14,370 nt of DNA from an uncultured Eubacteriales bacterium (GTDB taxonomy: Bacteria; Bacillota; Clostridia; Oscillospirales; Butyricicoccaceae): positions 1 through 14,370 of the forward strand of contig CAJUIK010000048.1 in assembly GCA_910585875.1 (NCBI GenBank). The letters are read 5' to 3'. Below, piece by piece: positions 6,493 to 13,123 of this stretch (position 1 is its first letter; every line of letters starts with the position of its first letter). The notes below the pieces were generated by a model. The model made no database searches, had not been told where the DNA came from, and saw only the letters and a program-made list of their open reading frames with translations. The translations under genes and the position numbers were made by a program.

Positions 6493-6681
6493 ATGGACTA
6501 CCGGGTAGGAGACATTGTGAAACTGAAAAAGCCCCATCCCTGCGGATGCGACGAATTTGCGCTGCTGCGGGTGGGCATGGATTTCAAGCTGCGCTGCCAG
6601 GGCTGCGGCCGAGAGGTCATGGTTCCCCGGCATAAGGCGGAAAAGAGTATCCGCGCCTTGCTCAAGCGGGAGGAGGAATAG
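6493..6681 (+). CDS. DUF951 family small protein (YyzM-like)
   Basis: This 62-residue protein matches the DUF951 family along its whole length. It begins MDYRVGDIVKLKKPHPCGCDE, followed by LLRVGMDFKLRCQGCGREVMVPR and a basic C-terminal helix (KSIRALLKREEE). The Cys18/Cys20 and Cys35/Cys38 pairs could form a small zinc ribbon. The family (for example YyzM of Bacillus) is widespread in Firmicutes and has no known function. The start at 6493 has only a weak ribosome binding site (GGGATGGA), but it matches the family N-terminus. Its stop lies three bases before the next start, and the ribosome binding site of that gene is inside the last codons of this one (KREEE), so the two are probably translationally coupled. 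Confidence 0.88.
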   Translation: MDYRVGDIVKLKKPHPCGCDEFALLRVGMDFKLRCQGCGREVMVPRHKAEKSIRALLKREEE

Positions 6682-6684
6682 GCT

Positions 6685-7461
6685 TTGGAAGTGATGAACA
6701 AGCAGATGCACATCGGGCTGCGCCCTGGAGACGTGGGGGGTTATTGCCTGCTGCCCGGGGACCCAGAGCGGTGCCAGCATATCGCCTCTTATTTGGACGG
6801 GGCGGAATTCATGGCCCGCAACCGGGAATTTGTCACATATACCGGTTCCCTGGCGGGCCAGCGGGTTTCCGTTTGTTCCACAGGCATCGGCGGCCCCAGC
6901 GCGGCCATCGCCGCTGAGGAGCTGGCCGCCTGCGGCGCTCATACCCTGATCCGGGTGGGTACCTGCGGAGGAGTCGATCTGGCTGTTCGGGGCGGGGATT
7001 TGGTGGTGGCTACCGGCGCTGTGCGGCAAGAGGGCACGGGCCTGCACTATCTGCCCCTGGAATTCCCGGCGGTGGCGGATTTTGAGGTGACGGAGGCCCT
7101 GCGGCGAGGCGCCGCCCAAGTCAGCGCCTCTGCCACAGTACACACAGGGGTCGTGCAGAGCAAAGACAGCTTTTACGGCCAGCACGAGCCCGGCCGGATG
7201 CCTGTAGCTCCAGAACTGGAATATAAGTGGAACGCCTGGAAGCAGGCCGGGGTGCTATGCAGCGAGATGGAGAGCGCCGCCCTGTTTATCGTCAGCGCGG
7301 CCTTGGGCCTGCGGGCCGGGGCGGTTTTTGCCGTGCTGTGGAACCAGGAGCGTCAGGCCGCCGGCTTGTCCAATCCCCAATGCTTGGATACCGATCTGGC
7401 CGTCCGGGCCGCCGTAGAGGGCCTGCGCTGCCTGATTCAAAAGGACGGCCAGGACAGCTGA
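6685..7461 (+). CDS. udp: Uridine phosphorylase family nucleoside phosphorylase
   Basis: The 258-residue enzyme belongs to the PNP/UDP phosphorylase family, which splits nucleosides with phosphate into base and ribose-1-phosphate in pyrimidine or purine salvage. Visible motifs are PGDPER (24-29, phosphate loop), VCSTGIGGPSAAIAAEEL (63-80), RVGT (90-93, phosphate-binding arginine), PLEFPAVADFE (124-134) and the ribose-binding SEMESAA (193-199). The STGIGGPS and FPAVADFE signatures are those of uridine phosphorylase. However, the segment that carries the uracil-binding Gln and Arg in the E. coli enzyme reads FYGQHEPGRMP here, so base specificity is less certain. The TTG start at 6685 is supported by GGAGG eight bases upstream; the ATG at 6694 is too far from it. 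The gene is followed by a strong terminator. Confidence 0.85.
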   Translation: MEVMNKQMHIGLRPGDVGGYCLLPGDPERCQHIASYLDGAEFMARNREFVTYTGSLAGQRVSVCSTGIGGPSAAIAAEELAACGAHTLIRVGTCGGVDLAVRGGDLVVATGAVRQEGTGLHYLPLEFPAVADFEVTEALRRGAAQVSASATVHTGVVQSKDSFYGQHEPGRMPVAPELEYKWNAWKQAGVLCSEMESAALFIVSAALGLRAGAVFAVLWNQERQAAGLSNPQCLDTDLAVRAAVEGLRCLIQKDGQDS

Positions 7462-7479
7462 ATCATTTGGATAACGTCT

Positions 7480-7506
7480 CCCCCCTTGCAAAAGGGGGGC
7501 TTTTTT
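7480..7506 (+). terminator. Rho-independent terminator after the phosphorylase gene
   Basis: The stem CCCCCCTT / AAGGGGGG (7480-7487 with 7492-7499) closes on GCAA and is followed by C and six T residues. It lies 18 bases after the stop codon. Confidence 0.93.
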
Positions 7507-7537
7507 GTTTTTTCTTCAAAAATCGGGAAATCCCCTC

Positions 7538-7566
7538 TTGACAAACGGGAAAAAACCGCGCATACT
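7538..7566 (+). promoter_or_regulatory. Promoter of the gntR-ABC operon
   Basis: A consensus TTGACA (7538-7543) is followed after 17 bases by CATACT (7561-7566). The -10 box overlaps the operator palindrome. The predicted start is near 7573. Confidence 0.75.
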
Positions 7567-7579
7567 GTATATACAGTAT
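7562..7579. promoter_or_regulatory. Palindromic operator for the YtrA-type GntR regulator
   Basis: ATACTGTATATACAGTAT is a perfect 18-bp palindrome that overlaps the -10 box and the predicted transcription start of the operon encoding the GntR regulator. A second GTATATATAC-like word follows directly (7576-7585). GTAT-rich palindromes are typical of GntR-family operators, so the regulator probably represses its own operon. Confidence 0.75.
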
Positions 7580-7612
7580 ATATACGGTAAGACGGAAAGA
7601 CGAGGTGCGCGC

Positions 7613-8008
7613 GTGAACATTGTCGTCAGCAACAGCAGCGGCCAACCCATTTACGAGCAGATCGCCCGGCAGATCAAAGGGTTGATTCTCCGGGGAGAGC
7701 TGGAAGAAGGGGAGGCTCTGCCTTCCATGCGGCTGCTGGCCAAGGATCTGCAAATCAGCGTTATTACCACCAAACGGGCCTACGAGGAACTGGAGCGGGA
7801 GGGCTTTATTCACACCATGGCGGGCAAGGGCTGTTATGTCAGTTCCCGCCGGGGCCTTTCGCTGGATCAGGAGCAACAGCGCCAGGTGGAGGAATCTCTG
7901 CGCCGGGCAGTGTCAGAGGCCCGGAACTGCGGCATGGAGCTGGAGCAGCTGGCTCGCCTGCTGCGGGAGCTCTATCTCGAATCAACCGAGGGAAAGGACA
8001 AAAAATGA
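7613..8008 (+). CDS. GntR family transcriptional regulator, YtrA subfamily
   Basis: This 131-residue regulator has a GntR winged helix-turn-helix at about residues 8-75: GQPIYEQIARQIKGLILRG, then GEALPSMRLLAKDLQISV, TTKRAYEELEREGFI and the wing AGKGCYVSS. A short helical tail of about 50 residues follows and probably dimerises. This small size, without a separate ligand-binding domain, defines the YtrA subfamily, whose members usually control an adjacent ABC transporter. The GTG at 7613 is chosen because GAGGTG lies just upstream and the protein then begins with the usual short strand before QPIYEQI; the frame is open further upstream through the promoter. Its stop overlaps the start of the ATPase gene (ATGA). 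It most likely represses the operon through the palindrome at its promoter. Confidence 0.92.
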   Translation: MNIVVSNSSGQPIYEQIARQIKGLILRGELEEGEALPSMRLLAKDLQISVITTKRAYEELEREGFIHTMAGKGCYVSSRRGLSLDQEQQRQVEESLRRAVSEARNCGMELEQLARLLRELYLESTEGKDKK

Positions 8009-8859
8009 TAATCAACAGTATAGAAGCGGTGAATATCGGCAAAAAATATCAGGATTTTACCTTGGAAAACGTGTCGTTCACCCTGCCTCAAGGCTGTATC
8101 ATGGGCTTTATCGGCCAAAACGGCGCAGGCAAAACCACGGTCATCAAGCGGCTGCTGGGGCTGACTTCGGGCCAAGGCCAAGTAATTTTGCTGGGCAAAG
8201 AAAACGGCGGCCAGGACCCGGAGATCAAGCAGCAAATCGGCGTGTTGATGGACGGCAGCTTTTTCAGCGAACTGCTACGGCCTCGGGATATCAATTCGGT
8301 GCTGAAACATCTGTATAGGCGGTGGGATTCCAACCTATACCGCCAGTACTTGGAGCAATTTGAGATTCCCCAGAACAAGCTGCTGAGCCAGCTCTCCAAG
8401 GGTATGAAAGCCAAGGTCCGTCTGGCCGCCGCCATGAGCAGCCGGCCTCGGCTATTGATTTTGGACGAACCCGCCAGCGGCCTGGATCCGGTGGCCAGAA
8501 ACCAGCTAAACGATATATTCCAGCAATTCATTCAGGATGAGAAAAATTCTATCTTTCTCTCCACCCATATCACCGCTGATCTGGAAAAAATTGCGGATTA
8601 TGTCGCCTTTTTACATCAGGGTCGGCTGGTTTTCAGCGAAGAGAAGGACTTTCTGTTGGAACAATACGGCTTGGCCAAGGGCGAGCCGGCCCAGCTAGAC
8701 GCCTTGGGAGATTGGGTCATTTCTCGCAAGGATGGGCGATACAGCGCTCAGGCCCTGGTAAAGGATAGGGAAGAAGCCGCCCGGCTCTGCCCGGGCCTGG
8801 CGATAGATCGGCCCAGTCTGGACGATATCATGGTGTTTTTTGCGAAAGGGGAGCGGTAG
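8005..8859 (+). CDS. ABC transporter ATP-binding protein
   Basis: This 284-residue ABC ATPase has Walker A GQNGAGKT (37-44), signature LSKGM (130-134), Walker B LLILDEP (150-156), D-loop SGLDP (158-162) and switch histidine H188 in STH. The Q-loop region (about 76-83) is atypical. A C-terminal extension of about 75 residues follows the nucleotide-binding fold. The signature LSKGM in place of LSGGQ is common in ATPases of ABC-2 type exporters found with YtrA regulators. It starts inside the stop codon of gntR (ATGA overlap) and ends against the permease start, so all three genes form one translationally coupled operon. It should energise the neighbouring permease; such systems often export peptides or antibiotics or respond to cell-envelope stress, but the substrate is unknown. 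Confidence 0.95.
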   Translation: MIINSIEAVNIGKKYQDFTLENVSFTLPQGCIMGFIGQNGAGKTTVIKRLLGLTSGQGQVILLGKENGGQDPEIKQQIGVLMDGSFFSELLRPRDINSVLKHLYRRWDSNLYRQYLEQFEIPQNKLLSQLSKGMKAKVRLAAAMSSRPRLLILDEPASGLDPVARNQLNDIFQQFIQDEKNSIFLSTHITADLEKIADYVAFLHQGRLVFSEEKDFLLEQYGLAKGEPAQLDALGDWVISRKDGRYSAQALVKDREEAARLCPGLAIDRPSLDDIMVFFAKGER

Positions 8860-8861
8860 TG

Positions 8862-9491
8862 ATGTGGGGCTTAATGTTGAAGGATTTATTGAATATGCGC
8901 AAATATCTGAAAACCTTGGGGGTCATTGTGGGCGTCATGCTGGTTATGGGGCTTTGTATGGGCGAGGCCAGCTTTGTGGCTGGTATCGGCGCGATGCTGT
9001 CGGCTATGGTGACGATTGTCGGCTTTTCCTACGATGAAAACTCCCATTGGGACGCCTATGGCATGACGCTGCCTATCGCCCGAAAGCAGTATATCGCTGC
9101 CAAATATCTGTTGGCGCTGCTGTTTTTTGCCCTCAGCGCCCTGACAGGCATGGGAATGACGGCGGCGGTACAGCTGGTTTCCGGCTCAATCAGCTGGCCG
9201 GATGTGCTGGGCGCCGGGCTGGGCTCTCTGTTGGTGGGGCCGCTGGCATTTTCCATCTTGAGCCCCTGTATCTGCCGCTTCGGCGTGGAGCGCAGCCGCT
9301 TGGCGATGATGATGGTGTTCCTGCTGCCCACCGGCTTGATTATGCTCTGGGCTCGACAAGGCGGCAAAGTTCCCTCTCTGTCTCCGGATCTGCTCCAGGC
9401 CCTGCCCTGGCTGGCCCTGCTTGCTTTGCTGGTCCTGTTTGTTTTCTCTTATTTCCTCTCGGTCAAAATCTACGAGAAAAAGGATTTTTAG
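8862..9491 (+). CDS. ABC-2 type transporter permease
   Basis: This 209-residue membrane protein has about six hydrophobic segments, roughly at residues 18-35 (LGVIVGVMLVMGL), 37-54, 80-105 (LALLFFALSALTGMG), 115-138, 145-162 (MMMVFLLPTGLIMLW) and 175-200 (LPWLALLALLVLFVFSYF). It begins with the amphipathic WGLMLKDLLNMRKYLK segment typical of small ABC-2 permeases paired with YtrA-regulated ATPases. It probably works as a dimer with the preceding ATPase. The ATG at 8862 is preferred because GGAG lies eight bases upstream; a GTG at 8859 overlapping the previous stop codon is the alternative. It is the last gene of the operon. Confidence 0.88.
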   Translation: MWGLMLKDLLNMRKYLKTLGVIVGVMLVMGLCMGEASFVAGIGAMLSAMVTIVGFSYDENSHWDAYGMTLPIARKQYIAAKYLLALLFFALSALTGMGMTAAVQLVSGSISWPDVLGAGLGSLLVGPLAFSILSPCICRFGVERSRLAMMMVFLLPTGLIMLWARQGGKVPSLSPDLLQALPWLALLALLVLFVFSYFLSVKIYEKKDF

Positions 9492-9499
9492 GGAAGATT

Positions 9500-9522
9500 G
9501 CCCCCCGCAAGGGGGGCTTTTT
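9500..9522 (+). terminator. Rho-independent terminator after the ABC operon
   Basis: The stem GCCCCCC / GGGGGGC closes on GCAA and is followed by five T residues, just after the permease stop. The core (C6-GCAA-G6-CT5) is nearly the same as that of the terminator ahead of the operon. Confidence 0.93.
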
Positions 9523-9547
9523 GTCTGGGTTTGCAGTTCAATTTATA

Positions 9548-9579
9548 ATGTAAACTAAAAAATAAAAAATAGTTGACAA
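9548..9579. promoter_or_regulatory. Probable BirA operator of the birA-bioY operon
   Basis: The half-sites ATGTAAAC (9548-9555) and GTTGACAA (9572-9579) face each other across exactly 16 A/T-only bases. The published Firmicute BirA box is approximately TTGTTAAC-N14 to 16-GTTAACAA; the halves match at 6 of 8 and 7 of 8 positions. The right half overlaps the -35 box of the birA promoter, so BirA loaded with biotinyl-AMP would block transcription. Confidence 0.75.
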
Positions 9580-9601
9580 TCAGAATCTATTGTGGCACAA
9601 T
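9573..9601 (+). promoter_or_regulatory. Promoter of the birA-bioY operon
   Basis: TTGACA (9573-9578) is followed after 17 bases by CACAAT (9596-9601). The -10 box is also the right arm of a short inverted repeat, ATTGTG-G-CACAAT (9589-9601). The predicted start near 9608 leaves a leader of about 50 bases. Confidence 0.7.
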
Positions 9602-9660
9602 GGCGATAGAGCGCAGTTGCCTTGCCAACAGACGAAAATGGAAGGAGAAACAGGCGGAAG

Positions 9661-10659
9661 ATGCAATCGACGAAGGAAATTTTGTTGGAGCTGCTGGAAA
9701 ACGGCAGGGGGGAAAGCTTTTCCGGCCAGCAGCTGGCGGAGCGGCTGGGGGTTTCCCGGGCGGCGGTATGGAAAGCCATGGACATTCTGAAAAAAGAGGG
9801 TCACCGGATCGAAGCGGTCAACAACAAAGGTTATCGCCTGCTGCCGGAAAGCGACGTGCTGACTTTTGCCTCTATGGTCCCCTGGCTGCCTGCAGGCTAT
9901 GATCCGGCGTTGCTGCAAGTCTTCCAGGAGACGGGTTCCACCAACACCGCCGTCCGGAGGCTGGCGGCGGAAGGGGCGCCGGAGGGGACCTGCGTCGTCG
10001 CCTCCCGGCAAACCGGGGGCAAAGGGCGGAGGGGACGCAGCTTTTTCTCCCCGGAAGGGGGCGTTTACTTGAGCCTGACGCTGCGCCCCCAGCTGACGGC
10101 GGAGCAAAGCGCTCAAGTCACCACAGCGGCTGCCGTCCAGGTCTGCCGGACGATCGAGGAGCTCTGCGGCTTTCATCCGGCTATCAAATGGGTCAACGAC
10201 CTGATGATGGACGATAAAAAAATCTGCGGAATCCTGACGGAGGCCTCGGTGAACCTGGAAACCGGGGCGCCGGATTATCTGGTATTGGGGGTCGGCGTTA
10301 ACCTGAAGGCGCCAGAAGGAGGGTTCCCGGCCGAAATAGCGGAGATAGCCGGAGCGCTGTACCAAGGGGAGTTGCCGTCGGGGCTCACCCGGGGGCGGTT
10401 TGCCGCCGCCCTTCTGAAACGCCTGCTGCCCGTCTCCCAGCTCTGCGGCCAGCCGGAAATCATCCAGGAATACCGCCGCCGCTGCCCTCTGCCCGGTCAT
10501 TGGGTCACTGTGATGGCGCCGGAGCCCTGGCAGGCCAAGGTCGCGGGCATTTCTGACTCCTGCGGCCTGATTGTGGAAAAGCCGGACGGAACCCGGACGG
10601 AGCTGCGCTCCGGCGAGGTCAGCGTCCGGCCTGATCAAAGTATTTGGAGGTCCTGTTGA
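9661..10659 (+). CDS. birA: Bifunctional biotin-protein ligase / biotin operon repressor
   Basis: This 332-residue protein attaches biotin to carboxylase carrier proteins via biotinyl-5'-AMP and represses biotin genes. It has an N-terminal winged helix-turn-helix (about 4-62: SGQQLAERLGVSRAAVWKAM, then GYRLLP). The catalytic domain has GSTNT (92-96), the GKGRRGR adenylate-binding loop (120-126), KWVNDL (176-181), KKICGILTE (186-194) and GVGVNL (210-215). A small C-terminal SH3-like domain follows (about 278-324). The intact DNA-binding domain marks it as the regulatory type. An in-frame TTG at 9622 would extend it, but the family N-terminus fits the ATG at 9661, whose ribosome binding site is mediocre (AAGGAG 13 bases upstream). 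Its stop codon overlaps the bioY start (TGATG), and a BirA-like operator lies on the promoter. Confidence 0.96.
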   Translation: MQSTKEILLELLENGRGESFSGQQLAERLGVSRAAVWKAMDILKKEGHRIEAVNNKGYRLLPESDVLTFASMVPWLPAGYDPALLQVFQETGSTNTAVRRLAAEGAPEGTCVVASRQTGGKGRRGRSFFSPEGGVYLSLTLRPQLTAEQSAQVTTAAAVQVCRTIEELCGFHPAIKWVNDLMMDDKKICGILTEASVNLETGAPDYLVLGVGVNLKAPEGGFPAEIAEIAGALYQGELPSGLTRGRFAAALLKRLLPVSQLCGQPEIIQEYRRRCPLPGHWVTVMAPEPWQAKVAGISDSCGLIVEKPDGTRTELRSGEVSVRPDQSIWRSC

Positions 10660-11195
10660 TGGAACGAATGAAGACAAAAGATTTGGCCGCCTGCGCCCTG
10701 ATGGCGGCGGCGACGGCGGTTTGCGCCCAGATTTCCGTTCCGCTGCCCGGCGGAGTGCCCCTGACTCTTTCTGTGGCGGCGGTTTTTCTGACTGGCGCCG
10801 TCCTGGGGCCAGGGCTGGCCTTTGCCAGCCAGCTGGTTTATCTGCTGTTGGGCGCCTTCGGTCTGTCGGTGTTCGCCGGGTTTTCCAGCGGCCTGGGGAC
10901 GCTGTTGGGCCCCACTGGCGGTTATCTGCTGGTTTACCCGCTGATGGCCGCCGCCGTGGCCCTGGGCCGCCGGCTCTGGGGCGGCAGGCTGCCCTCTTTG
11001 GCCGCTTCCATGCTGATCGCCCTGCTGCTGTGCTACGCCGGCGGCACGGCCTGGTTTATGGCGGCTACAGAAAAGAGCCTGGCTGTGTCTCTGTCGGCCT
11101 GCGTGTTTCCCTTTGTGCCGGTAGACCTGTGTAAAATCGCTCTGGCCAGCGTAGTGGGGAGTCGTTTAGAGTCCTTGATAAAGCGGGCCCAATAG
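10659..11195 (+). CDS. bioY: Biotin transporter BioY (ECF substrate-binding subunit)
   Basis: This 178-residue membrane protein is the biotin-specific S component of ECF transporters. It has about six helices and the BioY signatures: AQISVPLPGGVPLTLS near residues 23-38, the GLSVFAGFSSGLGTLLGPTGGY block with the family G-P-T-G-G-Y motif, the CYAGGTAWF segment and the FPFVPVDLCKIALA motif near the C-terminus. BioY needs the shared energy module (EcfA, EcfA' and EcfT), which is not in this window, or can work alone with low capacity. The start at 10659 has GGAGG eight bases upstream and overlaps the birA stop codon by one base. Pairing with birA makes a compact feedback unit: uptake is repressed when biotin is plentiful. 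Confidence 0.95.
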   Translation: MERMKTKDLAACALMAAATAVCAQISVPLPGGVPLTLSVAAVFLTGAVLGPGLAFASQLVYLLLGAFGLSVFAGFSSGLGTLLGPTGGYLLVYPLMAAAVALGRRLWGGRLPSLAASMLIALLLCYAGGTAWFMAATEKSLAVSLSACVFPFVPVDLCKIALASVVGSRLESLIKRAQ

Positions 11196-11214
11196 GGATT
11201 GCCCATATATTGGG

Positions 11215-11243
11215 AAAAGCAGTCCCTAAAAGGGACTGCTTTT
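11215..11243. terminator. Bidirectional terminator between bioY and the second MATE gene
   Basis: A perfect 13-bp stem, AAAAGCAGTCCCT / AGGGACTGCTTTT, with an AAA loop lies between convergent stop codons, one base from the MATE stop. A runs on one side and T runs on the other let it work in both directions. Confidence 0.92.
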
Positions 11244-11244
11244 C

Positions 11245-12576
11245 TTAGTTATAGCGATATCGCCGCCGGTTCTTCCAGAGGAGGGCGGCGGAAACCAAAG
11301 CGGCGGCCAATTCGGCGGCGGTCAGCGACAGCCAGACGCCGTCCAGCCCCAGCAAACGGGGCAGGGTTAAAATTGCAGCCGTTTGAAACAGCAGGGTACG
11401 CAAAAAAGAAATCAGCGCGGAGCGGAGTCCGTCGTTTAGAGCAGTAAAAAAGGCGGAGGCGAAAACATTAAAGCCGCAAACCAAAAAAGACAGGGCATAG
11501 AGCTTCATGCCGTGAATCGTCAGTTCCAGCAGCTGGCGATCGTACCCCACAAAAACGCGGGAAATTGGGGCGGCCAGCAGCAGGGCGGCGGCTGTCATAA
11601 CAGCGGAGCCCAGGGAGACGACGACCATGCTTTTTCGGTAAAGATTTTTCAGCTCCTGATGGTTTCCCGCGCCGTAATGGAACCCCACGACCGGCGCGAC
11701 GCCGGCGGAATAGCCAATGAAGCAGGCCATAAACACAAAATTCACATACATCATCACGCCATAGGCGGAGACGCCGTCTTCGGCGGCCAACCGAAGCAGC
11801 TGGAAATTATAGAGCATCCCGACAAAGGAAGAGGACAGGCCGGTCATCATCTCGGAGGAACCGTTGAGGCAGGCCCGGCCCAGGGCGCGGAAATCGATCC
11901 TTGCCCAGGTCAGCCGCAGCAGGCTGCCGTTGGGCCGGGCGAAATAAAGCAGGGGAAAGAGGGCGCCCGCCGCTTGGCTCAGGGCCGTGGCCAAAGCCGC
12001 GCCGAACAGGCCCAGGGGAAAGACATAGACGAGCAGAAAATCCAGAAAAATATTGCAAAGGCCAGCGGATATTGAAACCCAAAGGCCCAATTTTGGCTTT
12101 TCAGCGGCGATGAAAAAGCTCTGAAAGCTATTTTGAAGCATAAAAAAAGAAATGGCCAAAATCAGCGTCCGGCCGTAGACTACGCAATCCTGCAAAATAG
12201 CCGGGCCGGCGCCCAGCATTTGGGCGAAATCCGGCATCCAGATAAAACCGATTACGGAGAACAAACAGCCTGCGGCCGCTTGGACCCAGATCAACATGGA
12301 GAAATAGCGATTGGCTCGGGAAGAATCGCCTTGCCCCAGAGTGAGCGAGACCAGGGCCGAGCCGCCGGCGCCGATCATAAAGCCAAAGGCGCCTAAAGCG
12401 CCCAGCAGAGGATAGATCAGATTCAGCGCCGCAAAGGCGTTTTTCCCCACAAGATTGGAGACAAAAAAGCCGTCTACAATGCTATAAATCGAGATCACCA
12501 TGACGGTGAGCACGGACGGGAGCACAAACCGCAGCAGGCGGGGATAATTGAAATGGTCGGAAAGACGAATCGTCAT
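11245..12576 (-). CDS. MATE family multidrug/cation exporter (second copy)
   Basis: This 443-residue MATE transporter has 12 predicted helices. It shows VLPSVLTVMVISIYSIVDGF in helix 1, the AALNLIYPL stretch, GAGGSALVSLTLGQG, NGSSEMMTGLSSSFVGM at the start of the second half, and FTALNDGLRS. The C-terminal RLLGLDGVWLSLTAAELAA matches a LGVDGVWLATPAAELAA stretch in the other MATE of this window, and both end in a basic-aromatic tail (RRRYRYN; RKRYHY), so the two are paralogues. The ATG at 12576 has GGAGG nine bases upstream; a TTG at 12579 is the alternative. It follows the MarR gene by 36 bases on the same strand and has no promoter of its own that I can see. It is therefore probably induced when the MarR repressor is released. 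The substrate is unknown. Confidence 0.94.
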   Translation of the reverse strand: MTIRLSDHFNYPRLLRFVLPSVLTVMVISIYSIVDGFFVSNLVGKNAFAALNLIYPLLGALGAFGFMIGAGGSALVSLTLGQGDSSRANRYFSMLIWVQAAAGCLFSVIGFIWMPDFAQMLGAGPAILQDCVVYGRTLILAISFFMLQNSFQSFFIAAEKPKLGLWVSISAGLCNIFLDFLLVYVFPLGLFGAALATALSQAAGALFPLLYFARPNGSLLRLTWARIDFRALGRACLNGSSEMMTGLSSSFVGMLYNFQLLRLAAEDGVSAYGVMMYVNFVFMACFIGYSAGVAPVVGFHYGAGNHQELKNLYRKSMVVVSLGSAVMTAAALLLAAPISRVFVGYDRQLLELTIHGMKLYALSFLVCGFNVFASAFFTALNDGLRSALISFLRTLLFQTAAILTLPRLLGLDGVWLSLTAAELAAALVSAALLWKNRRRYRYN

Positions 12577-12612
12577 CAAAAGCCCCCTCCTTTGAGGCCG
12601 TCGGCAAGCAAG

Positions 12613-13059
12613 TTATTCTGTGGATAAGAAAATTTTGTCCAGCTCCTCTTTCAGGGAATCGACCTGTCTGCGATATAACGACAGGAAAAGCCGGCGTTCT
12701 TCTGAAGTCAGCCGAGCAAGGGCCAATATCTCGGCTTGGCGCAGAGGGACGACGGCGGATTGGCAGAAGCGCCGGCCTTCTTCTGTCAGCTCCACCGCTT
12801 TTTGGTTGCGGCTTTGAGGCAGAGGACGCAGGACGACATAGCCCCGCTGACGCAGAAGGGTTACGGCGGAATGGACTGTCTGCTTGGAATAGGACCAATC
12901 CTGACAAAGGTCCTGCTGGGTATAGGGCCGGGAAGCGCCGTATATGGCATAGAGAATACAATGAGCCGCGTCGGAAAGGCCGCAACGCAGCGACATATTA
13001 TGGTAAAGCTGGTTCAGACGTTGGTCCAACTGAGTCAACTGCCGCATTTGTTCTTTCAA
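12613..13059 (-). CDS. MarR family transcriptional regulator
   Basis: The frame encodes a MarR winged helix-turn-helix regulator of about 148 residues: an N-terminal dimerisation helix (LTQLDQRLNQLYHNMSLRCGLSDAA in part), YTQQDLCQDWSYSKQTVHSAVTLLRQRGYV as the DNA-binding helices, the wing PLPQSRNQKAVELTEEGR, and C-terminal helices. It precedes and is probably co-transcribed with the second MATE gene, so it should repress that pump and itself. The coordinates use the TTG at 13059. Neither this codon nor the ATG at 13047 has a ribosome binding site. The only good one, AAAGGAG (13094-13088), lies ten bases before an in-frame AUA codon at 13077, which would add six residues (DRTDD after the start). 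I think the AUA start, or a mutated ATG, is a real possibility. Confidence 0.9.
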   Translation of the reverse strand: MKEQMRQLTQLDQRLNQLYHNMSLRCGLSDAAHCILYAIYGASRPYTQQDLCQDWSYSKQTVHSAVTLLRQRGYVVLRPLPQSRNQKAVELTEEGRRFCQSAVVPLRQAEILALARLTSEERRLFLSLYRRQVDSLKEELDKIFLSTE

Positions 13060-13087
13060 ATCATCTGTGCGATCTATGGCAGAACAT

Positions 13088-13094
13088 CTCCTTT
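13088..13094 (-). promoter_or_regulatory. Ribosome binding site of marR facing an AUA codon
   Basis: AAAGGAG on the minus strand is a strong Shine-Dalgarno sequence. At ten bases the reading frame of marR presents ATA (13077-13075); the nearest ordinary starts are 28 (TTG) and 40 (ATG) bases away. Confidence 0.6.
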
Positions 13095-13103
13095 GCAGAA
13101 TAA

Positions 13104-13115
13104 TCTGAAATCGGA
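13104..13115. promoter_or_regulatory. MarR box 2, at the predicted transcription start
   Basis: TCTGAAATCGGA is an imperfect 12-bp palindrome, one base from the inverted form of box 1. It lies just downstream of the -10 box, covering the predicted start of the marR-MATE transcript. Confidence 0.65.
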
Positions 13116-13123
13116 CTATTCAT

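Noticed and set aside
9580..10677. 365-residue minus-strand frame opposite birA
   Set aside because: It has no recognisable domain, covers the birA promoter, and birA is complete with all motifs.
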